A DNA stretch of 64,000 bases from Sinorhizobium terangae (GTDB lineage: Bacteria > Pseudomonadota > Alphaproteobacteria > Rhizobiales > Rhizobiaceae): NCBI RefSeq assembly GCF_029714365.1, contig NZ_CP121660.1, positions 1,984,001 to 2,048,000 on the forward strand, read 5' to 3'. Shown piece after piece: positions 26,159 to 36,125 of this stretch; positions within the stretch are counted from its first letter, which is position 1, and every line of letters begins with the position of its first letter. The notes under the pieces are model-generated. The model made no database searches, was not told where the DNA came from, and was given only the letters and a program-made list of their open reading frames with translations. The translations under genes and the position numbers were made by a program.

Positions 26159-27253
26159 TCACCGCGGCAGGATCTGTTCATAGGTGCACTGGCGCGGATC
26201 CTTGTCCGGTCTCCAACGCATCAACTTTGTACCGTGGCGAAAGCGCCGGTTGCTGACGTGGTCGAATCTTACCTCCACGACGAGTTCCGGACGTACCGGC
26301 TCCCATTCGCCGCTCCGCTCGCTGCTCCAACGGCTCGGGCCGCCGGGAGCCTTTCCGGTGAAGCCCGGTGGCTCGCGCAAGGCCTCGAGCCGGCGCGTCA
26401 GCGCAGGCCGTTCCGTGTCGGAGATCGTCGCGGTGAAGCCAACATGGTTCAGCGTTCCGTCCGCGTCGTATAGGCCGAGCAAGAGCGAGCCGACCTCCGC
26501 ACTGTCGCTTTCGTACCGGAAGCCGCCAACGACGCAATCGGCCGTCTTCAGGCGTTTGACCTTCACCATTGCCCGCTCTCCGCATTCGTAAGGGCCGTCA
26601 CGGTTTTTTGCGACAACGCCATCGGTGGCGCCTGCTTCCCACCCGGTGAGCCAGCGCTCGGCTTCATGCCTGTCAAGCGTGAATGGCGAAAGCTCCAGCT
26701 TGTCCGTAATGGCGTTCTCCCTTGCGAAGGCTTCGAGCGCAGCTCGCCGGACAGCAAGCGGCTCGCCCGTGAGGATCGCGCCGTCGGCGCCAACCAGCAC
26801 GTCGAAGAGGATGAGCTTGGCGGGCGTCTGCTGCGAGAGCTTTCGAACGCGGCTCGCCGCCGGATGCAGGCGCATCTGCAGCGCGTCGAAGGAAAGCCGT
26901 CCATCGACCTCGATTACCAGTTCGCCGTCGACCACGAATTGCGCGGCGCCCAGTTGCCTCAGCACGGCGACGACTTCCGGGAAGAAGCGCCCGAGCGGCT
27001 TTCCGGATTTCGCGCGGAGATCGACCTCTTCACCGGACTTGAAGGCAAGGCAGCGAAACCCGTCCCATTTCGGCTCGTACTGCCATGCACCATCAGCCGG
27101 GAGCTCCTGAGCCGAACGCGCCTCCATCGGCGCGGTGCTGACGGGCAACACGAAGCCGCCGACAGGTAACACTGCGCCGGTGGCGCTTACTTTTCGGGCT
27201 GGCCGCGATGCCTTGGCCCGCTTCGCTGGTCTTTCACGCGTGCGCAGCGCCAT
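26159..27253 (-). CDS. Stand-alone ATP-dependent DNA ligase (LigC/LigD ligase-domain type)
   Basis: The 364-residue protein has a basic N terminus (RTRERPAKRAKASRPARK) and the nucleotidyltransferase motif I EPKWDGFR with the AMP-accepting Lys at 62. Later motifs are VVDGELVI, GATDGVVAKNRDGPY and MVKVKRLKTADCVVGG. An OB-fold region ends in PELVVEVRFDHVSNRRFRHGTKLMRWRPDKDP. There is no LigD-type polymerase or phosphoesterase domain. Such ligases serve non-homologous end joining or backup repair in rhizobia. No ku gene is adjacent. The gene is convergent with the sugar-dehydrogenase-like gene. Confidence 0.9.
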   Translation of the reverse strand: MALRTRERPAKRAKASRPARKVSATGAVLPVGGFVLPVSTAPMEARSAQELPADGAWQYEPKWDGFRCLAFKSGEEVDLRAKSGKPLGRFFPEVVAVLRQLGAAQFVVDGELVIEVDGRLSFDALQMRLHPAASRVRKLSQQTPAKLILFDVLVGADGAILTGEPLAVRRAALEAFARENAITDKLELSPFTLDRHEAERWLTGWEAGATDGVVAKNRDGPYECGERAMVKVKRLKTADCVVGGFRYESDSAEVGSLLLGLYDADGTLNHVGFTATISDTERPALTRRLEALREPPGFTGKAPGGPSRWSSERSGEWEPVRPELVVEVRFDHVSNRRFRHGTKLMRWRPDKDPRQCTYEQILPR

Positions 27254-27384
27254 CGTCCAGCCCCGCTGGTTCAGCCTGACGCCGCGTTCCTTCGCTCAGC
27301 CGTGAGACTTGCCAAGCTGCCAGAGGAAGGCCGCGGCTGGCAAGGTCGGCGAAGTCGGTCGTTTCCTGGTCGAGGGATTCCGCG

Positions 27385-27591
27385 ATGCCTGCTTTGCCGC
27401 AACCGGCGTTATGGTCGGAAATGGTGGCAGGTCTTTCGTTATTCGGCCTGGCGGCTTTCCTGGCCATCGCAGCACTCCTTTGGTCGAGTAGCAACGGACA
27501 CAAAACTCGACCCACAGGCGTTAGTTCCGCCAGCGGACCAAGACGAACGGGCGGAGAGAGGAAGCAGCGCTCAAGGTCGCGCCGGAGTTGA
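27385..27591 (+). CDS. Possible small single-span membrane protein
   Basis: A 68-codon frame has one hydrophobic helix (MVAGLSLFGLAAFLAIAALLW) and a very basic tail (GGERKQRSRSRR). GAGGG lies about 9 bp before the ATG. A 158-codon frame overlaps it on the other strand (27234-27710) and looks non-coding. I rate this as plausible only. Otherwise the 477 bp between the ligase and OsmC genes hold nothing I recognise. Confidence 0.35.
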   Translation: MPALPQPALWSEMVAGLSLFGLAAFLAIAALLWSSSNGHKTRPTGVSSASGPRRTGGERKQRSRSRRS

Positions 27592-27730
27592 CAGCGATGC
27601 GCGAAACATGGCGCGAAGACGATTGACGGCGAATCAGACATTCCGTCTGGCCGCAGCATGATTTTTCCGGTTATTGGAAATCCGTGAGCGCCGGCGGCTA
27701 TGATGGGCACATCAACAAAAGGAAAAAATC

Positions 27731-28162
27731 ATGAAAGCACGAATCAAATGGGTTGAAGAACGGACGTTCGTCGGCGAGTCCGGAAGCGGTCACAAACTGG
27801 TATTCGGAACGGCTTCCGGGTCGGAGGGGCGGACACCCGGACCGAGCCCGATGGAACTGGTGTTGATCGGGGCAGGCGGTTGCTCGACCTATGACGTCGT
27901 TCACATCCTCGAAAAAGGCCGCGAGGCAGTCGAGGACTGCACCGTCGAGCTCGAAGCGGAACGAGCCGATACCGACCCAAGGGTCTTTACCCGCATCCAC
28001 ATGCACTTCGTGGTGAAGGGGCGCGGCCTCGCGGAGAAAAAAGTGGAGCGGGCGATCGCCCTGTCACTCGAAAAATACTGCTCGGCGTCGGCGATGCTCG
28101 CCAAGACCGCGACGATCACACATGATTTTGTCGTCATCGACACGGCCGCCCAGAGCGGATGA
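27731..28162 (+). CDS. OsmC family peroxidase-like protein
   Basis: The 143-residue protein has the two family cysteines in GAGGCSTYDVVHIL and EKYCSASAMLAK, separated as in OsmC/Ohr-type thiol peroxidases. It also carries the GPSPMELVLIGAGG region. By length and motif (YhfA-like) it belongs to the OsmC branch rather than strict Ohr. These proteins reduce organic hydroperoxides in the cytoplasm. AAAAGGAAAAA immediately precedes the ATG. It is a single gene. Confidence 0.87.
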   Translation: MKARIKWVEERTFVGESGSGHKLVFGTASGSEGRTPGPSPMELVLIGAGGCSTYDVVHILEKGREAVEDCTVELEAERADTDPRVFTRIHMHFVVKGRGLAEKKVERAIALSLEKYCSASAMLAKTATITHDFVVIDTAAQSG

Positions 28163-28275
28163 CCGTTTGACGCTTGCTTTCGCCCTTTCCCCATTGCATA
28201 AATTTCACGCACTGGCCGAATGTGCCGTGAAAAGAGGCATACGCCTGCCGGCAATGTGAGAGACGACGAGGCAAC

Positions 28276-31200
28276 ATGGCCGCACGCCAGCGCATCATTC
28301 CCGTTCGACGAGAATACAATCGCTGGGTCGCCAACCAGACGCTCGAGGATTATGCGCTGCGGTTTACCGCCAAGAGCGCGCGGCGCTTTTCCTCCGAGCG
28401 CATCTCGCAAACGGCGATCGGCGCCATCTCCTTCCTGGCGCTGGAGGCAATCGGCGGCGCCATAACGATGTCCTACGGCACCACCAATGCGATCGTCGCG
28501 ATCCTGGTGGCAAGCGTCATGATCCTTGTTGTCGGCCTGCCGATCAGTCGTTACGCGATCCGCCACGGCGTCGACATCGACCTTCTGACGCGCGGCGCGA
28601 GCTTCGGCTACATCGGCTCGACGATCACCTCGCTGATCTATGCGAGCTTCACATTCATCCTCTTTGCGATCGAGGCGTCGATCATGTCCGGGGCGCTGGA
28701 GCTTGCCCTCGGCGTGCCGCTCTGGATCGGCTACATCATCAGCGCCGTCGCGGTGATCCCGCTCGTTACCCACGGTGTGCGCCTCATCAGCAAGTTCCAG
28801 CTGATGACGCAGCCCTTCTGGATCGTGCTCAACATCCTGCCCTTCGCCTTTATTGCGCTCGCCGATTGGGAGAAGGTGGGGCTGTGGCTTGCCTATTCCG
28901 GCATCCACCACACCTCCGGTCCTTCCGGCACCATCGCTCCCTTCGATCTCGTGGAGTTCGGCGCCGCCTCCGCGGTGATCTTCGCGCTGATGGCGCAGAT
29001 CGGCGAGCAGGTCGACTTCCTCCGCTTCCTGCCGCCGGATGGCCAGAGGAAGCTGCACCATCGTATCGCGATTTTTCTCGCCGGTTCCGGTTGGGTGGTC
29101 GTCGGCGCGCCGAAGCTGCTTGCCGGTTCCTTTCTCGTCGTGCTGGCGCTCAGCGCTGGCGTGCCGTCGACGCGGGCCGCCGACCCGGCACAGATGTACT
29201 ACACCGCCTTCGGCTACATTTTTCCGTCGGATACGGCAGTACTGCTTCTGATGGTCGCCTTCGTGGTCATCTCGCAGCTTAAGATCAACGTGATGAACGC
29301 CTATGCCGGGTCGCTTGCCTGGTCGAACTTCTTCTCCCGCCTCACCCACAGCCATCCCGGTCGCGTCATCTGGCTGGTCTTCAACGTGGCAATCGCGCTC
29401 CTCCTGATGGAACTCGGCATCTACCGTCTGCTGGAGGAGACGCTCGGCATCTTCTCGATCATCGCCATGGCCTGGCTCTGCACGATCTCGGCCGATCTCT
29501 TCGTCAACAAGCCGCTGGCCTTGTCACCGCCCGGAATCGAGTTCAAGCGCGCACATCTCTATGACGTCAATCCCGTCGGTCTCGGCACCATGGGGATCTC
29601 GGCGGTCCTCGCGCTTACGGCTCATTTCGGTGCCTTCGGCGATATCGCCGCCTCGCTCGCCCCCTATATCGCGCTCGTCACGGCCTTCATCGCATCGCCG
29701 CTGATCGCCTGGTGGACCGAAGGCAAATTCTATCTCGCCCGCAAGCCGCGCAAGAGCTGGTTTCGGGAGAGCGAGATCGCCTGCTCGATCTGCGAGCATC
29801 CATTCGAGCCGGAAGACATGGCCTGGTGTCCGGCCTATGCCGCGCCAATCTGCTCCCTCTGCTGCTCGCTCGACAGCCGCTGCCACGACATGTGCAAGCC
29901 AAAAGCGCGGCTGAACACGCAGATCGCGACGATCGCAAAGACGATTCTGCCGGAGGCGGTGACAGCAAAGCTCGCCACGAGGCTCGGGCGCTACGCGATC
30001 TCCGCCCTCCTGTCGATCACCGGCATCGGCATCGTCCTCGCGATGATCGCCCATCAGACAACCGCCGCCTCGCCCGAAACCGCCGCCGTCGTGGAGCGGA
30101 CGGTGGCGATCGTCTTCTTCGTCTTCGCGATCTTCGCCGGCGTCGTCTGCTGGTTCTACGTGCTCGCCCATGACAGCCGCGTCGTGGCGGAGGAAGAGTC
30201 CTCGCGCCAAAACACACTGCTTCTGAAGGAAATCGCCGCCCACAAGAAGACCGACGCGGCGCTTCAGAACGCCAAGGAAGCGGCGGAGGCGGCGAACCGG
30301 GCAAAGAGCCGCTATGTCGTGGGCTTGAGCCACGAACTGCGCACGCCGCTCAACGCCGTGCTCGGCTATGCGCAGATCCTCGAACGCGATGAAACCATTC
30401 CGCCCTCAAGGCAGGGGGCGATCAAGGTGATCAAGCGCAGCGCCGATCACCTTTCGGGTCTCATCGACGGCCTGCTCGACATATCCAAGATCGAGGCCGG
30501 CAAGCTGCAGGTCTATTCCAACGAGATCAACATTCACGATTTCCTCGACCAGATCGTCGACATGTTCCGCCCGCAAGCCCAGGCCAAGGGCATCGCCTTC
30601 GAACACGACCGGGCAGCGTCGCTACCGCAATATGTGCGGACGGACGAGAAGCGGCTGAGACAGATCCTCGTCAATCTCCTCTCGAATGCGCTGAAGTTTA
30701 CCGAACGCGGCCGCATCCGCTTCGACATCGGCTACCGCAACCAGGTTGCCACCTTCACGATCGAGGACAGCGGCCGCGGCATCAGCGACAAGGACCTGCC
30801 GCGGATCTTCGATCCGTTCCAGCGCGGCGAGGCGGAACATCGCATGCCCGGGCTCGGGCTGGGCCTGACCATCACGCGCCTGCTCACCCAGACGCTCGGC
30901 GGCGAGATCTCCGTCACCAGCGAAAGGGAGAAGGGTACCGCCTTTCGCGTCCGCCTGATGCTCTCCGCCGTCGATCGGCCGGCGGCGCTCAACGACCCGG
31001 TGCGCCGGATCCGCTCCTACAAGGGCGCGCGCCGCACTGTCGTCGTCGTCGATGACAACGAGGATCATCGCGATCTGATGCGCGAGGTGCTTACCCCGCT
31101 CGATTTCGTCGTGCTGACGGCAGCGAGCGGCCGGGACTGCCTGGCGCTGATCGAGGACATCGCGCCCGACCTGTTCCTGATCGACATCTCCATGCCAGGC

Positions 31201-31650
31201 ATGAACGGCTGGGAACTGGTGACGCGATTGCGCGAGAGCGGCCAGACCGCGCCGGCGATCATGCTGTCGGCCAATATCGGTGACGGATCGTCCGCCGGTG
31301 CCGCAAGCGGTCACAACGACACGCTCGCCAAGCCTTTTGGGGTTCGCCAGCTCGTCGACAAGCTGGCGATCCATCTCGGCCTGGAATGGATTCATGAGGA
31401 CGACGGACAGACTAATAGCAAGGCCGATCCCGTGACCAGTCCCGGACACCACCATGTGGAGGAATTGATCCGGCTCGGGGAAATCGGCTACGTCCGGGGC
31501 ATTGAGGCGAAGCTGACGGAGATTGCCCTGAACCCCGAGAACGAGGCTTTTGCGGAAGCGGTGCGCGCCTATGTCCGTGCCTTCGACCTTTCCGGCTACG
31601 ATGCCTTCCTGAGACAGATGACGGCAGGGGAGGCCGAGGCACCTGGCTGA
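28276..31650 (+). CDS. NCS1-type permease fused to a hybrid histidine kinase
   Basis: This 1124-residue protein begins with about 480 residues of polytopic permease resembling purine/cytosine (NCS1) transporters, with 12 or so helices. A cysteine-rich insert follows at about 500-540 (CSICEHPF, MAWCPAYAAPICSLCC, CHDMCKP), which looks metal- or redox-binding. Two more helices and a coiled linker lead to a kinase: H-box SHELRTPLNAVLGY near 686, N-box NLLSNALKF near 800, G-box GLGLGLTITRLL. A receiver domain (VVVDDNEDHRD near 920, LIDISMPGMNGW) and a helical, possibly HPt-like tail complete it. It probably senses or transports a small nitrogenous compound and signals to the overlapping LuxR-type regulator. 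The ligand is unknown. Confidence 0.85.
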   Translation: MAARQRIIPVRREYNRWVANQTLEDYALRFTAKSARRFSSERISQTAIGAISFLALEAIGGAITMSYGTTNAIVAILVASVMILVVGLPISRYAIRHGVDIDLLTRGASFGYIGSTITSLIYASFTFILFAIEASIMSGALELALGVPLWIGYIISAVAVIPLVTHGVRLISKFQLMTQPFWIVLNILPFAFIALADWEKVGLWLAYSGIHHTSGPSGTIAPFDLVEFGAASAVIFALMAQIGEQVDFLRFLPPDGQRKLHHRIAIFLAGSGWVVVGAPKLLAGSFLVVLALSAGVPSTRAADPAQMYYTAFGYIFPSDTAVLLLMVAFVVISQLKINVMNAYAGSLAWSNFFSRLTHSHPGRVIWLVFNVAIALLLMELGIYRLLEETLGIFSIIAMAWLCTISADLFVNKPLALSPPGIEFKRAHLYDVNPVGLGTMGISAVLALTAHFGAFGDIAASLAPYIALVTAFIASPLIAWWTEGKFYLARKPRKSWFRESEIACSICEHPFEPEDMAWCPAYAAPICSLCCSLDSRCHDMCKPKARLNTQIATIAKTILPEAVTAKLATRLGRYAISALLSITGIGIVLAMIAHQTTAASPETAAVVERTVAIVFFVFAIFAGVVCWFYVLAHDSRVVAEEESSRQNTLLLKEIAAHKKTDAALQNAKEAAEAANRAKSRYVVGLSHELRTPLNAVLGYAQILERDETIPPSRQGAIKVIKRSADHLSGLIDGLLDISKIEAGKLQVYSNEINIHDFLDQIVDMFRPQAQAKGIAFEHDRAASLPQYVRTDEKRLRQILVNLLSNALKFTERGRIRFDIGYRNQVATFTIEDSGRGISDKDLPRIFDPFQRGEAEHRMPGLGLGLTITRLLTQTLGGEISVTSEREKGTAFRVRLMLSAVDRPAALNDPVRRIRSYKGARRTVVVVDDNEDHRDLMREVLTPLDFVVLTAASGRDCLALIEDIAPDLFLIDISMPGMNGWELVTRLRESGQTAPAIMLSANIGDGSSAGAASGHNDTLAKPFGVRQLVDKLAIHLGLEWIHEDDGQTNSKADPVTSPGHHHVEELIRLGEIGYVRGIEAKLTEIALNPENEAFAEAVRAYVRAFDLSGYDAFLRQMTAGEAEAPG

Positions 31651-32563
31651 AGCTACCAATCCGCGCGACATCGTCCTCCTGGTCGACGATTCGCCAGAGG
31701 CGCTGGGCTTCCTGACCGAAGCCCTGGAACAATCCGGCTTTTCGGTGTTGATCGCCACCTCCGGCAACGCCGCCTTGAATATTGCCGACCGCATCACCCC
31801 CGACATCATCCTGCTCGACGCGGTGATGCCCGGTATGGACGGTTTCGATACCTGCGTCCGGCTGAAGGCAAACGCCTCCGTCACCCAGGTTCCGGTCGTC
31901 TTCATGACCGGGCTTACCGAGACGGAGCACGTGGTGCGGGCGCTGGAAGCGGGTGGCGTCGACTATCTCACCAAGCCGATCAACATCGACGAGCTGAGGG
32001 CCCGCATTCGCGTCCATCTCTCCAATGCCCGTTCCGCCCAGAGCGCACGGGTTGCGCTCGATGCGGCCGGGCGGCACCTGCTTGCCGTGCGCGGCGACGG
32101 CGGCGTCCGCTGGTCGACGCCGCAGGCGACGCGACTCGTCAACGCCGCAACGGGAAGCGACGACGGGCTTGCGGTCGTGACCGCCCGCATCGCCGAATGG
32201 ATGCGGCAACGGGAAAAGCAAGGCTCCGGTCAGGGTAGTTTCACGCTGCAGCAGGCGGGCCAGACGGGCCTGCAGATTTCCTATCTCGGCGCCATCGGCG
32301 CGAACGAATATCTCTTCCGCCTGACCGCCGAGCACGGCATCAGCGACGACGAGATGCTGCGCCAGCATTTCCTGCTGACGCAGCGCGAGTCCGAGGTGCT
32401 CTCGTGGATCGCCAAGGGCAAGTCCAACCGCGATATCGGCGAGATCCTGGGCTTAAGCGCCCGCACGGTGACGAAGCATCTCGAACAGATCTACGTGAAG
32501 CTCGGCGTCGAAAACCGCGCGTCAGCCGCCGTCAAGGCGACGCAGGTGCTGCACGGGATTTGA
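31643..32563 (+). CDS. LuxR/NarL-type response regulator, probable CTG start
   Basis: A receiver domain (IVLLVDDSPEALGFL; phospho-acceptor in IILLDAVMPGMDG; Lys in YLTKPINIDE) is followed by a linker and a LuxR helix-turn-helix (LTQRESEVLSWIAKGKSNRDI, SARTVTKHLEQIYVKL). The first usual start codon is a GTG at 31745, but that would delete the strand and acidic pair of the receiver. The receiver-encoding frame opens at 31622. CTG 31643 lies about 10 bp after GGGGAGG and overlaps the kinase stop. I therefore place the start there, giving 306 residues. It is the evident partner of the upstream permease-kinase. Confidence 0.82.
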   Translation: MAEATNPRDIVLLVDDSPEALGFLTEALEQSGFSVLIATSGNAALNIADRITPDIILLDAVMPGMDGFDTCVRLKANASVTQVPVVFMTGLTETEHVVRALEAGGVDYLTKPINIDELRARIRVHLSNARSAQSARVALDAAGRHLLAVRGDGGVRWSTPQATRLVNAATGSDDGLAVVTARIAEWMRQREKQGSGQGSFTLQQAGQTGLQISYLGAIGANEYLFRLTAEHGISDDEMLRQHFLLTQRESEVLSWIAKGKSNRDIGEILGLSARTVTKHLEQIYVKLGVENRASAAVKATQVLHGI

Positions 32564-32641
32564 GGAAGCTGCATGGACCCTTTGGAGGGGTCGTTCCAGA
32601 GGCGGTCGCTTGCCGTCAACAGTCCGCCTTGCGCAAAAAGA

Positions 32642-32667
32642 GCGCGGCCTGGAAAACCAGACCGCGC
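32642..32667 (-). terminator. Terminator of dctA
   Basis: GCGCGG-C-CTGG and CCAG-A-CCGCGC pair around a four-A loop with one internal mismatch. On the minus strand the stem is followed by TCTTTTTGCG, a good U-tract. It lies 38 bp past the dctA stop, between two convergent genes. Confidence 0.75.
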
Positions 32668-32704
32668 CAAGCCGCACTTGTCGTGCGTTGCCCTGGGAGG
32701 CAAC

Positions 32705-34030
32705 TTATTCGGCGGGCTGGATGACCGCCGGAATGGTGTCAGTTGCCGTCTCACCGCCGAGTGCGGCGGAAAGCTGCGCCTGATCCAATTCGCCTTCCCA
32801 TTTCGCCACGACGACCGTTGCGACCGCATTGCCGACGAAGTTGGTGAGCGCCCGGCATTCCGACATGAAGCGGTCGATACCGAGGATCAGCGCCATGCCG
32901 GCGACCGGTACGGAGGGGACGACCGAAAGCGTCGCGGCCAGCGTGATGAAACCCGCGCCGGTGATGCCGGCAGCGCCCTTCGAGCTCAGCATGGCAACGA
33001 GCAGCAGGAGAATCTGATCACCGAAGGAGAGCGGAATATCGGTCGCCTGCGCGATGAAGAGCGCGGCAAGCGTCATGTAGATGTTGGTGCCGTCGAGGTT
33101 GAAGGAATAGCCGGTCGGGATGACGAGGCCGACGACGGAGCGCTTGCAGCCTGCCTTCTCCATCTTGTTCATCAGGCCCGGCAGTGCCGCCTCCGAGGAG
33201 GACGTGCCGAGCACGAGCAGCAGTTCTTCCTTGATGTAGCGGATGAGCGCGACGATCGAGAAGCCGTTGTAGCGTGCCACGGCGCCAAGCACGAGGAAGA
33301 CGAAGAGGAACGAGGTGAGGTAGAAAGTGCCGATCAGCATGGCGAGGTTGGCGATCGACGCCACGCCGTACTTGCCGATGGTGAAGGCCATCGCACCGAA
33401 GGCGCCGATCGGGGCGGCCTTCATCAGGATCGCCACCAGACGGAAAATCGGCAACGTCAGCGCATGCAGGAAATCGACGACCGGCTGGGCTTTTTCGCCG
33501 ACCATCGCAAGGGCGATGCCGAAGAGGACCGAGATGAACAGCACTTGCAGGATGTCGCCCTCGGCGAAAGCGCTGATCAGCGTCGTCGGAATGATGTTCA
33601 TGAGAAAGCCGGTGACCGACTGCTCATGCGCCTTCTCGGTATAGGTGGTGACCGCCTTCATATCGAGCGAGGCCGGATCGATATGCATGCCGGAGCCGGG
33701 CTGAACTACATTCGCGACGATGAGACCGACAATGAGCGCGAGGGTCGAGAAGGTCAGGAAGTAGATCATCGCCTTGCCGGCGACGCGCCCGACCTTGGCG
33801 AGATCGGTCATGCCGGCAATGCCGGTCGCGACCGTCAGGAAGATGACCGGCGCGATGATCATCTTGACCAGCTTGATGAAGGCGTCGCCGAGCGGTTTGA
33901 GCTCGGTGCCAATGTCCGGATAGAAATGCCCGAGCAGGATTCCCGCAGCGATCGCCGCGAGGACCTGGACATAGAGATGCCGATAAAGGGGTGTCTTGCC
34001 GCGGACCTCCGCGGAATGTTCTGCGATCAT
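32705..34030 (-). CDS. dctA: C4-dicarboxylate:cation symporter DctA
   Basis: The 441-residue membrane carrier has the DAACS motifs: [20 protein letters not shown] at the start, [19 protein letters not shown] (serine-rich hairpin), [16 protein letters not shown] and [20 protein letters not shown]. It imports succinate, fumarate and malate with cations, and is the carbon supply route of nitrogen-fixing bacteroids. GGAGG precedes the ATG at 34030. It is divergent from dctBD and has a sigma-54 promoter. Length equals that known for rhizobial DctA. Confidence 0.97.
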   Translation of the reverse strand: MIAEHSAEVRGKTPLYRHLYVQVLAAIAAGILLGHFYPDIGTELKPLGDAFIKLVKMIIAPVIFLTVATGIAGMTDLAKVGRVAGKAMIYFLTFSTLALIVGLIVANVVQPGSGMHIDPASLDMKAVTTYTEKAHEQSVTGFLMNIIPTTLISAFAEGDILQVLFISVLFGIALAMVGEKAQPVVDFLHALTLPIFRLVAILMKAAPIGAFGAMAFTIGKYGVASIANLAMLIGTFYLTSFLFVFLVLGAVARYNGFSIVALIRYIKEELLLVLGTSSSEAALPGLMNKMEKAGCKRSVVGLVIPTGYSFNLDGTNIYMTLAALFIAQATDIPLSFGDQILLLLVAMLSSKGAAGITGAGFITLAATLSVVPSVPVAGMALILGIDRFMSECRALTNFVGNAVATVVVAKWEGELDQAQLSAALGGETATDTIPAVIQPAE

Positions 34031-34123
34031 GATAATCCTCCACGGGCCTAGTCCGGCAACGGGCCGGGCCTCCCAGGCCACTTTTCCGAAGAACGACAGC
34101 ACCCGCTGTCATGCGGAGGGAAC

Positions 34124-34139
34124 TGCAATGGGCGTGCCA
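34124..34139 (-). promoter_or_regulatory. Sigma-54 promoter of dctA
   Basis: On the minus strand TGGCACG-CCCA-TTGCA matches the -24/-12 consensus perfectly. It lies about 94 bp before the dctA start. The leader carries a small GACAGC/GCTGTC hairpin (34095-34110). Activation by DctD bound upstream is established for rhizobial dctA. Confidence 0.93.
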
Positions 34140-34189
34140 AATTGGAGGCGCGCGAACAACTTGTTGATTCTTAAGCTCTTTAATTCTCA

Positions 34190-34230
34190 GCGTCCGTGAA
34201 TCCACACTGAAGTGGGCGGAAATCCGCACA
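34190..34230. promoter_or_regulatory. DctD upstream activator sites
   Basis: TGGGCGGA-AA-TCCGCACA (34213-34230) is a near-perfect palindrome. A weaker related site, GTCCGTGAATCCACAC, lies just beside it (about 34192-34207). Their position 50-110 bp upstream of the sigma-54 promoter matches the tandem DctD sites known between dctA and dctB. Confidence 0.75.
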
Positions 34231-34256
34231 GATGAATTGGCAGGCTGGGCGAAAAG

Positions 34257-36125
34257 ATGCACAATGTCGCCATGACCATTCCCCTCAAAAATGATCTGGG
34301 CGATCTCCAGCGCCGCGCCCGGCGGTCGTGGTCGATCTTCGCGCTCGTCGCGGTCGCGCTACTTGCGTTCGGCTTCCTCGCCGCAGGCGAATATGGCCGG
34401 ACAAATGCGCTCGGCGCGCTCGCTGAACAAAGCCGTATCGATGCCAGCCTCAAGGCATCGCTGCTGCGTGCCGTCGTCGAAAAACAGCGCGCGCTGCCGC
34501 TGGTGCTCGCCGACGACACGGCGATCCGCCAGTCGCTTCTGACGCCGGACGCGCGCTCACTCGACCAGATCAACCGCAAGCTCGAAGAGCTTGCCGCAAG
34601 TGCCGGCGCAGCGGTCGTCTATCTGATCGGGCTGGACGGCGTCGCTATCGCCGCGAGCAATTGGCGGGAGCCGACGAGTTTCGTCGGAAGCAATTATGGT
34701 TTTCGCGACTATTTCCGGCTGGCGATCCGCGATGGCCAGGCGGAGCATTTCGCCATGGGTACGGTCAGCAAGCGGCCGGGCCTCTATATTTCGCGGCGGA
34801 TCGACGGGCCGGCGGGGCCGATCGGAGTGATCGTCGCCAAGCTCGAGTTCGACGGAGTCGAAGCGGATTGGGCGGGCACGGGCAAGCCCGTCTACGTCAC
34901 CGACCGGCGAGGAATCGTCATCATCACCAGCATCCCCTCCTGGCGCTTCATGACGACGAAGCAGATTCCCGAGGAGCGTCTGGCATCGATCCGCGAAAGC
35001 CTGCAATTCGGCGATGCGCCCTTGCTGCCGCTACCCTTCAGCCAGGTCGAAGCAGAGGCCGACGGTTCCTCCACCCTCAATGCCCTGCTCCCGGGCAGCC
35101 GCCCCGAGATGTTCCTGCGCGTCGAAACGATGGTGCCGTCGACGAACTGGCGGCTGGAGCAATTGTCGCCGCTTACCCCGGCACTGTCGGCCGGCGCACG
35201 CGATGCAAGGCTTGAAATGCTCGCGATCCTGGTTCCCCTGCTTGCGCTGGCGGCCTTTCTCATGCGCCGGCGCCAGACGATCGCTCTGCGTTCGGCGACG
35301 GAACGCGCAGCACGCAACGAGCTGGAGGCGCGCGTCGAGGAGCGGACGCGTGACCTCACCATGGCCCGCGATCGGCTCGAAACGGAAATCGCCGATCATC
35401 GGCAGACGACCGAAAAGCTGCAGGCCGTTCAGCAGGACCTCGTGCAGGCCAACCGGCTGGCGATCCTCGGGCAGGTCGCCGCCGGCGTCGCGCACGAAAT
35501 CAACCAGCCCGTCGCCACGATCCGCGCCTATGCCGACAACGCCCGCACCTTTCTCGATCGCGGCCAAAGCGCGACCGCGGCGGAAAACCTCACCAGCATC
35601 GCCGAGCTTACCGAGCGCGTCGGAACAATCACCGACGAGTTGCGCCGGTTCGCCCGCAAGGGAAACTTCGTCGCCGAGCCGACCGAGATGCGCGACGTCA
35701 TCGAAGGGGCGATGCTTCTGCTTCGCAGCCGCTTTGCCGGTCGCATGGACACGATCAGGATCTCTTTTCCCCCGAATGGGCTCAAAGCCATGGGCAATCG
35801 CATTCGCCTGGAACAGGTGCTGATCAACCTTCTCCAGAATGCGCTGGAAGCGCTCGGCGGCGCCGAGAACGGCGAGATCAGCGTGCGGTGCGCGGAAACC
35901 GGGCGTGGCATCGAACTGACGGTCGCGGACAATGGTCCCGGCATTCCGGAGGATATCCGCGATGAGCTTTTCACACCCTTCAACACCTCGAAGGACGAGG
36001 GCCTCGGCCTTGGGCTCGCGATCTCCAAGGAGATCGTCGCCGACTATGGCGGCGACATCGCGGTCGAGACGAGCGCCTCCGGAACCACGTTCACAGTCCA
36101 TTTGAAGAAGGCTCAAGCGCAATGA
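34257..36125 (+). CDS. dctB: C4-dicarboxylate sensor histidine kinase DctB
   Basis: The 622-residue protein has one N-terminal transmembrane helix (about 23-44), a large periplasmic sensor domain and a second helix near 320-338 ([16 protein letters not shown]). Then comes a coiled linker and a kinase core: H-box [24 protein letters not shown]-box [11 protein letters not shown]-boxes [10 protein letters not shown] and [12 protein letters not shown]. It senses dicarboxylates in the periplasm and phosphorylates DctD. An alternative ATG five codons in (34272) is possible. It overlaps dctD by 4 bp. Confidence 0.96.
   Translation: MHNVAMTIPLKNDLGDLQRRARRSWSIFALVAVALLAFGFLAAGEYGRTNALGALAEQSRIDASLKASLLRAVVEKQRALPLVLADDTAIRQSLLTPDARSLDQINRKLEELAASAGAAVVYLIGLDGVAIAASNWREPTSFVGSNYGFRDYFRLAIRDGQAEHFAMGTVSKRPGLYISRRIDGPAGPIGVIVAKLEFDGVEADWAGTGKPVYVTDRRGIVIITSIPSWRFMTTKQIPEERLASIRESLQFGDAPLLPLPFSQVEAEADGSSTLNALLPGSRPEMFLRVETMVPSTNWRLEQLSPLTPALSAGARDARLEMLAILVPLLALAAFLMRRRQTIALRSATERAARNELEARVEERTRDLTMARDRLETEIADHRQTTEKLQAVQQDLVQANRLAILGQVAAGVAHEINQPVATIRAYADNARTFLDRGQSATAAENLTSIAELTERVGTITDELRRFARKGNFVAEPTEMRDVIEGAMLLLRSRFAGRMDTIRISFPPNGLKAMGNRIRLEQVLINLLQNALEALGGAENGEISVRCAETGRGIELTVADNGPGIPEDIRDELFTPFNTSKDEGLGLGLAISKEIVADYGGDIAVETSASGTTFTVHLKKAQAQ

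Noticed and set aside
27234..27710. 158-codon frame between the ligase and OsmC genes
   Set aside because: Overlaps the ligase start, has no ribosome-binding site and no recognisable domain.
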